From Hydrogenophaga sp. (GTDB lineage: Bacteria; Pseudomonadota; Gammaproteobacteria; Burkholderiales; Burkholderiaceae_C), in NCBI GenBank assembly GCA_020047875.1, contig JAIFNE010000019.1:1-16167 (forward strand): DNA of 16,167 nucleotides. The letters are read 5' to 3'. Positions 7,751 through 14,476 of this stretch are shown piece after piece. The notes beneath the pieces were generated by a model that was given only the letters and a program-made list of their open reading frames with translations, ran no database searches and had not been told where the DNA came from. The position numbers and the translations under genes are program-made. Each line of letters starts with the position of its first letter. Position 1 is the stretch's first letter.

Positions 7751-7759
7751 CATGCCTTC

Positions 7760-9241
7760 ATGACCCTGGATGACCGCCTGCCACGCGACGCGCAAAGCAT
7801 TCTCGAACTCGCAGCAAGGTCAATGTTTGACCTGTTTGCCAATGCCAGCGAAGGCATGATGTTGGTGGATCGCGACGCCAGGGTGGTCTGGATCAATGAC
7901 CAGTACCGCCGCTTCCTGCCGGCGCTGGGCTTTGAGCGCGAAGTGGACTTCGTCGGCCACCTGGTTTCCAGCGTGGTCCAGAACACGCAGATGCACCAGG
8001 TGCTCGCCACCGGTAAGCCCATCCTTATCGATCTGCTGACCAACAGGGCCGGCACCTTCGTGGTCAGCCGCATTCCCTTGCGCGACGATGCGGGTGAGGT
8101 CATCGGGGTGCTGGGCATCGTGCTTTTCGACCATCCTGAAACCACGCTGCAACCGCTCATTTCCAAATTCGCTCGGCTGGAGCAGGATCTGAGCGATGCT
8201 AGGCGTGAACTCGCCAGCCAGCGCCGCACCAAGTACACCTTTGCCAGCTTCGTGGGCAGCAGCGCGGCTGCGCTCGAGGTGAAGCGCCAGGCGCGGCGCG
8301 CGGCGCAGTCGTCCAGCCCGGTGCTGCTGCTGGGCGAAACCGGTACTGGCAAGGAATTGCTCGCGCATGCTATCCACGCCGCGTCGCCGCGCGCCGGCCG
8401 TCCGTTCGTGAGCGTCAACATGGCGGCCGTGCCCGACACCTTGCTGGAGGCCGAGTTCTTTGGCGTGGCGCCGGGGGCCTACACCGGTGCCGACAAAAAG
8501 GGCCGCGACGGCAAGTTCAGAATAGCCGACGGCGGCACGCTGTTCCTCGACGAGTTGGGCGACATGCCGATGTCGGTTCAAGTGAAGCTCCTGCGCGCCT
8601 TGCAAGAGGGCGAGATCGAGCCGCTGGGTTCGAACAAGCTGGTGTCGTTTGACGTCCGTGTGGTCGCGGCCACCTCGCGCGACCTGCAGCAGATGGTGCG
8701 CGACGGCAGTTTTCGCGAAGACCTCTATTACCGGCTCAACGTGTTGCCGATCCGTGTGCCGCCGCTGCGCGAGCGCCAGGACGACATCGCGTTGCTGATC
8801 GAAGCCCTGTGCGAGGACATCGCCGCGCGCGGCGGCGGCGCGCAGCTGGAGCTGACCGCTGATGCGCAGGCCCTGCTGGCCGCGCAGCCCTGGCGCGGCA
8901 ATATCCGCGAGTTGCGCAACGTGCTGGAGCAGCTCGCGTTGCGCAGTGACACGCACCACATCTCGGGCGCCCAGGTGGGCATGGTGCTGCAGGAGGCCGG
9001 TTTGCCGGCTCTGGCTCCGGCCGCTGCCGGGCGGGCCCCACTGCGCGCTGCCGTGGGCGATGCCTTGCGCCCGCTGCCCGAGCAGATCGCCGAACTGGAA
9101 CACCGGGCCATTGCCCAGGCGCTGGTGCACACCGGTGGCAATCGCACGGCCGCCGCCCGGTTGCTGGGCATCTCGCGCGCCAGCCTGTACGACCGACTTA
9201 CCACCATGGGGTTGGTGTCCGAATTTCAGACGACTGACTGA
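7760..9241 (+). CDS. Sigma-54-dependent activator with PAS, AAA+ and Fis-type domains
   Basis: This predicts a 493-residue enhancer-binding protein. Residues about 20-125 form a PAS sensor (LFANASEGMMLVDRDARVVWIND), suggesting a bound small molecule or redox signal rather than phosphorylation. A coiled segment (about 137-155) links it to the AAA+ domain: Walker A GETGTGKE (192-199), the sigma-54 contact loop as GAYTGA (239-244) instead of GAFTGA, Walker B GGTLFLDELGD (258-268), and FREDLYYRLNVLPIRVPPLRER. A Fis-type helix-turn-helix ends the protein (about 453-483, GGNRTAAARLLGISRASLYDRL). ATG at 7760 was chosen; the ATG at 7752 runs into a stop after two codons. Likely co-transcribed with tctA. 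A sigma-54 promoter and candidate binding sites lie just downstream, so the ABC operon is its probable target. It may also act on the TTT genes. Confidence 0.92.
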   Translation: MTLDDRLPRDAQSILELAARSMFDLFANASEGMMLVDRDARVVWINDQYRRFLPALGFEREVDFVGHLVSSVVQNTQMHQVLATGKPILIDLLTNRAGTFVVSRIPLRDDAGEVIGVLGIVLFDHPETTLQPLISKFARLEQDLSDARRELASQRRTKYTFASFVGSSAAALEVKRQARRAAQSSSPVLLLGETGTGKELLAHAIHAASPRAGRPFVSVNMAAVPDTLLEAEFFGVAPGAYTGADKKGRDGKFRIADGGTLFLDELGDMPMSVQVKLLRALQEGEIEPLGSNKLVSFDVRVVAATSRDLQQMVRDGSFREDLYYRLNVLPIRVPPLRERQDDIALLIEALCEDIAARGGGAQLELTADAQALLAAQPWRGNIRELRNVLEQLALRSDTHHISGAQVGMVLQEAGLPALAPAAAGRAPLRAAVGDALRPLPEQIAELEHRAIAQALVHTGGNRTAAARLLGISRASLYDRLTTMGLVSEFQTTD

Positions 9242-9277
9242 ATATCAGACAATTCGCGCTGCTTGGAACGTCTGAAA
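9224..9277 (+). promoter_or_regulatory. Candidate upstream activator sites, TCAGAC half-sites
   Basis: TTTCAGACG (9224-9232) and CGTCTGAAA (9269-9277) are a perfect 9-base inverted repeat. A third half-site, TCAGAC, lies between them at 9245-9250 in the same orientation as the first. The group ends about 60 bases before the -24 box, in the range expected for activators of sigma-54 promoters. The first half-site lies inside the last codons of the activator gene. Binding by that activator is inferred from position. Confidence 0.5.
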
Positions 9278-9336
9278 ACCAGGCGACCTTTCGGTGTGGG
9301 CTGAAAAATACCAGTGAAATCAACAGCGTTGCGAAC

Positions 9337-9352
9337 TGGCACGAAGCCTGCA
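9337..9352 (+). promoter_or_regulatory. Sigma-54 (-24/-12) promoter of the ABC operon
   Basis: TGGCACGAAGCCTGCA matches the sigma-54 consensus TGGCAC-N5-TTGCA with one difference. The invariant GG (9338-9339) and GC (9350-9351) are exactly ten bases apart. Transcription would begin near 9363, about 40 bases before the binding-protein ATG. It lies between a sigma-54 activator gene and its likely target operon, which makes a chance match unlikely. No good sigma-70 promoter was noticed in the same gap. Confidence 0.85.
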
Positions 9353-9404
9353 TTGTGAGAGCACGGCCCAAGGCTGTGATTCGTCCAAAACCAGGAGACA
9401 AGAC

Positions 9405-10613
9405 ATGACAAACCCCACCCGCCGCCTGGCGGTCATCGCACTCGCCTGCACCGCCTCTTTTGGCACGTCGATGGCCATGGCGCAGGCCAGCAAGGGCGAA
9501 ATCCGCATCGCCCACATCCACAGCAAGACCGGCCCGCTGGAGGCCTACGCCAAACAAACCCAGGCCGGTCTGATGATGGGCCTGAGCTACGCCACGGGCG
9601 GCACCATGATGGTGGCCGGCAAAAAGATCGTGGTGCTGGAAAAGGACGACCAGGGCAAGCCCGATGTGGGCAAGAGCCTGCTGGCCGCGGCCTACGCCGA
9701 CGACAAGGTTGACCTGGCCATCGGCCCAACCGCGTCGCCCGTGGCGCTGGCCATGCTGCCAGTGGCCGAGGAATACAAGAAGATCCTGCTGGTCGAGCCC
9801 GCCGTGGCCGACTCGATCACCGGTGACAAGTGGAACAAGTACATCTTCCGAACCGGGCGCAACAGCAGCCAGGATGCCGCCGCCAACGCCGTGGCGCTGG
9901 ACCAGCCGGGCAACGTGGTCGCCTTGCTGGCCAACGACAACGCGTTTGGTCGCGACGGCGTGAAGGCCACCAAGGACTTCATGAAGAAGGCCAAGATCGT
10001 TCACGAGGAATACCTGCCCGTGGGCACGACCGACTTCACCGCTGGGCTGCTGCGCATCGTCGACAAGCTCAAGGATCAGCCAGGCACCAAGTACATCTCG
10101 GTGGGCTGGTCGGGCGCGCCGACGCCGTTTGCCAAGATTGCCGAACTGGATCTCGAAAAACGCTACGGCATCAAGCTCGCCACCGGCGGCAACATCCTGC
10201 CGGCCATGGTGGCCTACAAGCAGTTCCCCGGCATGGAGGGCGCGCTGTACTACTACTTTGGCATCCCGAAGAACCCGGTCAACGACGCCATGGTGGCCGA
10301 GCACTACAAGCAGTTCAAGACACCGCCGGACTTCTTCACCGCGGGTGGCTTCAGCGCCGCCATGGCGGTGGTCACTGCCCTGAAGAAAACCAACGGCGAC
10401 ACCAACACCGAAAAGCTCATCAGCACCATGGAAGGCATGAGCTTCGACACGCCCAAAGGCAAGATGACCTTCCGCAAGGAAGACCACCAAGCCATGCAGA
10501 GCATGTACCACTTCAAGATCAAGGTGGACCCGGCGTTTGCGTGGGGTGTGCCAGAGCTGGTGCGGGAGATCAAGCCTGAGGACTTGAACATCCCGATCCG
10601 CAACAAGCGCTGA
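9405..10613 (+). CDS. Branched-chain amino acid-type ABC transporter substrate-binding protein
   Basis: This predicts a 402-residue periplasmic binding protein of the type 1 fold (LivJ/LivK-like, Peripla_BP_6). The signal peptide is about residues 1-26 (MTNPTRRLAVIALAC...), with cleavage expected near AMAQA. The mature part has HSKTGPLEAYAKQTQAG, where family members contact ligand, then IGPTASPVALAMLPVAEEYKK, and the domain-crossing region NNVVALL-like QPGNVVALLANDNAFGRDG. ATG at 9405 follows AGGAG (9393-9397). The gene is first in a Liv-type operon behind a sigma-54 promoter. Many members of this family bind compounds other than amino acids, such as aromatic acids, amides or urea. A terminal hydrolase gene suggests a hydrolysable ligand here, but that is inference. 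I leave the symbol empty because leucine binding is not supported. Confidence 0.9.
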   Translation: MTNPTRRLAVIALACTASFGTSMAMAQASKGEIRIAHIHSKTGPLEAYAKQTQAGLMMGLSYATGGTMMVAGKKIVVLEKDDQGKPDVGKSLLAAAYADDKVDLAIGPTASPVALAMLPVAEEYKKILLVEPAVADSITGDKWNKYIFRTGRNSSQDAAANAVALDQPGNVVALLANDNAFGRDGVKATKDFMKKAKIVHEEYLPVGTTDFTAGLLRIVDKLKDQPGTKYISVGWSGAPTPFAKIAELDLEKRYGIKLATGGNILPAMVAYKQFPGMEGALYYYFGIPKNPVNDAMVAEHYKQFKTPPDFFTAGGFSAAMAVVTALKKTNGDTNTEKLISTMEGMSFDTPKGKMTFRKEDHQAMQSMYHFKIKVDPAFAWGVPELVREIKPEDLNIPIRNKR

Positions 10614-10663
10614 TTCTTCTCCGCGGCGCCCATCACACCCGCTCGCCCCGAGCCAACCAATCA

Positions 10664-10730
10664 CCGTTCGGGCTGAGCCTGTCGAAGCCCATCCACGTGT
10701 GGGGCCCTTCGACAGGCTCAGGGCGAACGG
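10664..10730. repeat. REP-like palindrome between the binding-protein and ATPase genes
   Basis: CCGTTCGGGCTGAGCCTGTC... (from 10664 to about 10687) is the reverse complement of 10707-10730 at all but two positions. The 17-odd bases between also contain a small CCAC-GT-GTGG pairing, so the whole element can fold into one long hairpin. The arm containing GAGCCTGTCGAAG is a motif I recall as dispersed in many proteobacterial genomes. In transcripts it could protect the upstream binding-protein message or reduce readthrough into the ATPase genes; no T-run follows, so it is not a standard terminator. Confidence 0.8.
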
Positions 10731-10802
10731 ACATTGGCCCGGTCCGAACAGACATCACTCAGCCGGACTCTCGGTTGGGTGCGACCTTCCCACAGGTATC
10801 CC

Positions 10803-11564
10803 ATGCTTGAAACCCAAGACCTCACGGTCCGCTTCGGCGGGCACGTGGCGGTGAGTGCTGTCTCCTGCGCGTTCGCGCCGGGCACGCTGACCGCCATCGT
10901 CGGCCCCAACGGCGCCGGCAAGACGACCTACTTCAACCTGATCTCGGGCCAGGTCAAGGCCAGCGCGGGCAGCGTGCGTCTGGGTGGCCACGACATCTCA
11001 TCGCTGGGCGCACCGGCGCGTGCGCAGGCCGGGCTGGGCCGCGCGTTCCAGCTCACCAATCTGTTCCCCAACCTCACGGTGCAGGAAAACGTGCGCCTGG
11101 CGGTGCAGGCCAAGGCGAAGGCGGGCCTGAACATGTGGCGCATCTGGAGCGACCGGCGTGACCTGCTCGAACGCGCAGACGAAGTGCTGGAAACCGTGGC
11201 CCTGGCCGACAAGCGCGATGCGCTGGCCAGCAGCCTGCCGCACGGCGACCAGCGCAAGCTGGAGGTGGCCATTCTCATGGCGCTCGATCCGCTGGTGTTC
11301 ATGTTCGACGAGCCCACCGCCGGCATGAGCGTGGACGAGGTGCCAGTGGTGCTGAACCTGATCCGCCAACTGAAAAACGACAAGACCAAGACCATCCTGC
11401 TGGTCGAACACAAGATGGACGTGGTGCGCGAACTCTCGGACCGCATCATCGTGCTGCACAACGGTGAACTGGTGGCCGACGGCGACCCCGCCACCGTGAT
11501 CGCCTCGCCCGTGGTGCAGCAGGCCTACCTCGGCATCAACCCCACAGAAGAGGAGGCTGTATGA
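10803..11564 (+). CDS. livG: LivG-type ABC transporter ATPase
   Basis: This predicts a 253-residue ATPase of a branched-chain amino acid-type importer, the normal LivG length. Walker A is GPNGAGKT (34-41), the Q-loop region is FQLTNLFPNLTVQENV (82-97), the signature is a variant LPHGDQRKLE (145-154) as usual in LivG, Walker B with catalytic Glu is FMFDEP (166-171), and the H-loop is LLVEHKMD. ATG at 10803 gives the standard MLETQDLTVRFGG start; the frame is open further upstream, but those residues are not family-like and would cover the end of the repeat gap. Only a weak ACAGG precedes the start. It is followed by livF with an ATGA overlap. The ATPase assignment is secure; the transported compound is not known. 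Confidence 0.92.
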   Translation: MLETQDLTVRFGGHVAVSAVSCAFAPGTLTAIVGPNGAGKTTYFNLISGQVKASAGSVRLGGHDISSLGAPARAQAGLGRAFQLTNLFPNLTVQENVRLAVQAKAKAGLNMWRIWSDRRDLLERADEVLETVALADKRDALASSLPHGDQRKLEVAILMALDPLVFMFDEPTAGMSVDEVPVVLNLIRQLKNDKTKTILLVEHKMDVVRELSDRIIVLHNGELVADGDPATVIASPVVQQAYLGINPTEEEAV

Positions 11565-12379
11565 GCCCCCATGCTCCACCGCTGCGCGGGTCGCTGCCCC
11601 CCGAGGGGGCTGGTCCGGCTTGGGGCGGCCCGGCGCCGGATCGCGCCTCGCCCCTGCTGAAGCTCGAAGGCGTTCACACGCACATCGGCGCGTACCACAT
11701 CCTGCACGGCGTGGACCTCGTGGTCCCGGCCAACCAATTGACCATGCTGCTCGGCCGCAACGGCGCCGGGAAGACCACCACGCTGCGCACCATCATGGGC
11801 CTGTGGCACGCGAGCCAGGGCACCGTGACGCTGGATGGCGTGGACATCACGAAGCAGCCCACACCCGACACCGCACAAAGCGGCGTGGCCTACGTGCCCG
11901 AAAGCATGGGCATCTTCTCGGACCTCTCGGTGCGCGAGAACATGCTGCTGGCCGCGCGCGGCGCGCGCACGCTCGACGACATCGACACCACGCGGCTCGA
12001 ATGGATCTTCGGCCTTTTCCCCGCGATCAAGAAGTTCTGGTTGTACCCGGCCGGCAAATTGAGCGGCGGGCAGAAGCAGATGCTCGCGGTCTCGCGCGCC
12101 ATCGTCGAGCCGCGCAAGCTGCTGCTGATCGACGAGCCCAGCAAGGGCCTGGCGCCTGCGATCATCCAGAACATGATCGCGGCCTTCCGCGAACTCAAGG
12201 CCGCCCAGACCACCATCCTGCTGGTGGAGCAGAACTTCAACTTCGCGCGACAGCTCGGCGACACCGTGGCCGTGATGGACGACGGTCGTGTGGTGCACAG
12301 CGGATCGATGGCCGAACTCGCAGCAGACGAGAGCATGCAATCCAGGCTGCTCGGCCTCTCCCTTGGAGCGCACCAATGA
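11561..12379 (+). CDS. livF: LivF-type ABC transporter ATPase with a repeat-derived N-terminal extension
   Basis: This predicts a 272-residue ATPase, about 30 residues longer than usual for LivF (around 235-240). The domain begins near residue 32 (LLKLEGVHTHIG). Walker A is GRNGAGKT (65-72), the signature is LSGGQ (167-171), Walker B is LLLIDEP (187-193), and VEQN takes the H-loop place as typical for LivF. Residues about 7-30 are Gly/Pro-rich and encoded by a GC-rich element that looks like an intergenic repeat. No in-frame ATG, GTG or TTG exists between 11561 and the conserved domain, so the start overlapping livG (ATGA, 11561-11564) must be used and the extension is translated. It starts livH in the same ATGA fashion, so the three genes are translationally coupled. 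Confidence 0.92.
   Translation: MSPHAPPLRGSLPPEGAGPAWGGPAPDRASPLLKLEGVHTHIGAYHILHGVDLVVPANQLTMLLGRNGAGKTTTLRTIMGLWHASQGTVTLDGVDITKQPTPDTAQSGVAYVPESMGIFSDLSVRENMLLAARGARTLDDIDTTRLEWIFGLFPAIKKFWLYPAGKLSGGQKQMLAVSRAIVEPRKLLLIDEPSKGLAPAIIQNMIAAFRELKAAQTTILLVEQNFNFARQLGDTVAVMDDGRVVHSGSMAELAADESMQSRLLGLSLGAHQ
11580..11637. repeat. GC-rich dispersed-repeat-like element inside the start of livF
   Basis: The stretch has a short CGCTGCGCGGG lead, a GCCCC/GGGGC hairpin around CCGAG (about 11595-11610), and then CTTGGGGCGGCCCGG (about 11619-11633). I recall elements of this layout between genes in Comamonadaceae genomes. It adds a whole number of codons free of stops and encodes the atypical N-terminal extension of LivF. 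The identification as a dispersed repeat is from memory. Confidence 0.5.
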
Positions 12380-13365
12380 CTCTTCTCAAAGCCGACTTCG
12401 ACTGGAAGCCGCTGGCCCTGGTGCCTGCGCTGGCGGTGCTGGCGCTGCCCGCGGTGGGAAGCCCGTCCACCTGGGTCACGCTCACCGTGGCGGGTCTGGC
12501 CATGGGCATGATCATCTTCATCATCGCCTCGGGCCTCACGCTGGTGTTCGGCCTCATGGACGTGCTCAACTTCGGCCACGGCGTGTTCATCGCACTCGGT
12601 GCCTTCGTGGCCACCACGGTGCTGGCCAGCATGACCAGCTACACCGAAGCCGACAGCCTCTGGCTCAACCTCATGGCGCTGCTGCCCGCGATGTTGGTGG
12701 CCATGGCTGTGGCCGGCGCGCTGGGTTGGGTGTTCGAGCGCTTGATCATCCGCCCGGTGTACGGCATGCACCTCAAGCAGATCCTCATCACCATGGGCGG
12801 CATGATCATCGGCGAGGAGATGATCAAGGTCATCTGGGGCCCGGGGCAGATCGCACTGCCGCTGCCCGAGAGTTTGAGGGGCTCCTTCATCCTCGGCGAC
12901 GCCGCTGTGGAGAAGTACCGGCTGCTCGCTGTGCTGGTCGGTTTGGCCGTGTTCGCAGCGATGGTGTGGACGCTCAATCGCACCAAGGTCGGCCTGCTGG
13001 TGCGCGCCGGCGTGCAGGACCGCGAGATGGTCGAGTCGCTCGGCTACCGCATCCGCCAACTCTTCATCGGCGTCTTCGTGGTGGGCAGTGCGCTGGCCGG
13101 GCTGGGCGGAGTCATGTGGGGCCTGTACCAGCAGACCGTATTGCCGCAGATGGGCGCACAGGTCAACGTGCTGATCTTCATCGTCATCATCATCGGCGGC
13201 CTGGGTTCCACCACGGGTGCGCTTATCGGCGCGCTGCTGGTGGGCCTGATGGCGAACTACACCGGGTTTCTGGCGCCCAAGGTCGCGCTGTTTTCGAACA
13301 TCGCGCTGATGGTAGCGATTCTCTTGTGGCGGCCACAAGGTGTTTACCCGGTCACGAACCGATAA
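12376..13365 (+). CDS. livH: LivH-type ABC transporter permease
   Basis: This predicts a 329-residue inner-membrane permease of the branched-chain amino acid-type importer family. Hydrophobic helices cover most of the length, with the LivH motif GLTLVFGLMDVLNFGHGVFIALGAF (about 54-78), the sequence RPVYGMHLKQILITMGGMII in the middle, and the late segment IIIGGLGSTTGALIGALLVGL that precedes the last helices. The cytoplasmic coupling region NRTKVGLLVRAGVQDREMVESLGY (about 207-230) would contact the ATPases. ATG at 12376 overlaps the livF stop as ATGA (12376-12379). The first 20 residues are more polar than in most LivH proteins, but the start is fixed by the overlap. It forms the channel with LivM. 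Confidence 0.92.
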   Translation: MTLLKADFDWKPLALVPALAVLALPAVGSPSTWVTLTVAGLAMGMIIFIIASGLTLVFGLMDVLNFGHGVFIALGAFVATTVLASMTSYTEADSLWLNLMALLPAMLVAMAVAGALGWVFERLIIRPVYGMHLKQILITMGGMIIGEEMIKVIWGPGQIALPLPESLRGSFILGDAAVEKYRLLAVLVGLAVFAAMVWTLNRTKVGLLVRAGVQDREMVESLGYRIRQLFIGVFVVGSALAGLGGVMWGLYQQTVLPQMGAQVNVLIFIVIIIGGLGSTTGALIGALLVGLMANYTGFLAPKVALFSNIALMVAILLWRPQGVYPVTNR

Positions 13366-13375
13366 GGAGCCGACC

Positions 13376-14476
13376 ATGATTTCCCGACTGCTGTCCAACG
13401 ACCTGCCACGCAGCCGCTGGCTCACGGCCCTGCTCGTGATCCTGTTCCTCGGTCTTTTGCTGGCGCCCTTCCTGTTTCCGGGCGTGAAGGCGCTCAACGT
13501 GGCGGCCAAGGTGCTGATATTCGTGGCGCTGGTGGCCAGCTTTGATTTGCTGCTGGGCTACACCGGCATCGTGAGTTTTGCGCACACCATGTTCTTCGGT
13601 ATCGGCGCGTATGGTGTCGCGATTTCGCTGAACTCGGTGGAGCAGGCGAGCTGGGGCGCGCTGGCGCTGGGTGTGTTTTGCGCGCTGCTCATCTCGCTCC
13701 TGCTGTCGCTGCTGATCGGCCTGTTTTCGCTGCGGGTCAAAGCGATTTTCTTCGCCATGATCACGCTGGCCGTGGCCTCGGCTTTTCTCACGCTGGCCTC
13801 GCAGTTGTCGGACTTCACCGGTGGCGAGGACGGCCTGAGCTTCCGCGTGCCCGAACTGCTGTCACCCGCCTTCATGCTGCGCGAGGAGCCGCTGGCGACC
13901 CCCTTCGGCGAGGTGGACCTGAACGGCCGGCTGATCACCTACTACCTGATCTTCGTGGCGGTGACCTCGATCTTCCTGATCATCCTGCGCATCGTGAACT
14001 CGCCGTTCGGGCGTGTGCTGCAGGCCATCCGAGAAAACGACTTTCGCGCTGAGGCACTGGGCTACCGCACCGTGGTTTACCGCACGCTGTCCAATGTGCT
14101 TTCGGCCTCGTTCGCCACGCTCGCTGGCTGCCTGCTGGCCATTTGGCTGCGCTACCAGGGGCCCGACACCTCGCTGTCGTTCGAGATCATGCTGGACATC
14201 CTGCTCATCGTGGTGATCGGCGGCATGGGCACGCTCTACGGTGCGCTCATCGGCAGCGTGATCTTCGTGCTGGCGCAAAGCTACTTGCAGGATCTGCTGC
14301 GCTTGGCCGGCCAGGCCACCGAAGGCATTCCGTTCTTGCCCGCTCTGCTCACACCCGACCGCTGGCTGCTCTGGCTGGGCGTGCTGTTCGTGCTCTCGGT
14401 CTATTACTTTCCCACCGGCGTTGTCGGCCGTCTGCGGGAACGCGCGGTGCTCGGTCGCATCAAGGGGCTGCAATGA
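13376..14476 (+). CDS. livM: LivM-type ABC transporter permease
   Basis: This predicts a 366-residue second permease subunit. Many hydrophobic helices are seen, with the LivM landmarks DLLLGYTGIVSFAHTMFFGIGAY near residue 55-78, FFAMITLAVASAFL, and the coupling region FGRVLQAIRENDFRAEALGYRTVVYR (about 209-235). VIGGMGTLYGALIGSVIFVL matches the conserved segment near the end of the membrane domain. The start is ATG at 13376, preceded by AAGGAG (13364-13369), ten bases after the livH stop; an in-frame ATG at 13340 lies inside livH and lacks that signal. The stop overlaps the hydrolase start as ATGA (14473-14476). It pairs with LivH to form the transmembrane channel. Confidence 0.92.
   Translation: MISRLLSNDLPRSRWLTALLVILFLGLLLAPFLFPGVKALNVAAKVLIFVALVASFDLLLGYTGIVSFAHTMFFGIGAYGVAISLNSVEQASWGALALGVFCALLISLLLSLLIGLFSLRVKAIFFAMITLAVASAFLTLASQLSDFTGGEDGLSFRVPELLSPAFMLREEPLATPFGEVDLNGRLITYYLIFVAVTSIFLIILRIVNSPFGRVLQAIRENDFRAEALGYRTVVYRTLSNVLSASFATLAGCLLAIWLRYQGPDTSLSFEIMLDILLIVVIGGMGTLYGALIGSVIFVLAQSYLQDLLRLAGQATEGIPFLPALLTPDRWLLWLGVLFVLSVYYFPTGVVGRLRERAVLGRIKGLQ

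Noticed and set aside
11620..12375. Long upstream extension of the livH frame across livF
   Set aside because: The translated part is Arg/His/Gly-rich shadow sequence of livF; livH starts at the ATGA overlap at 12376.
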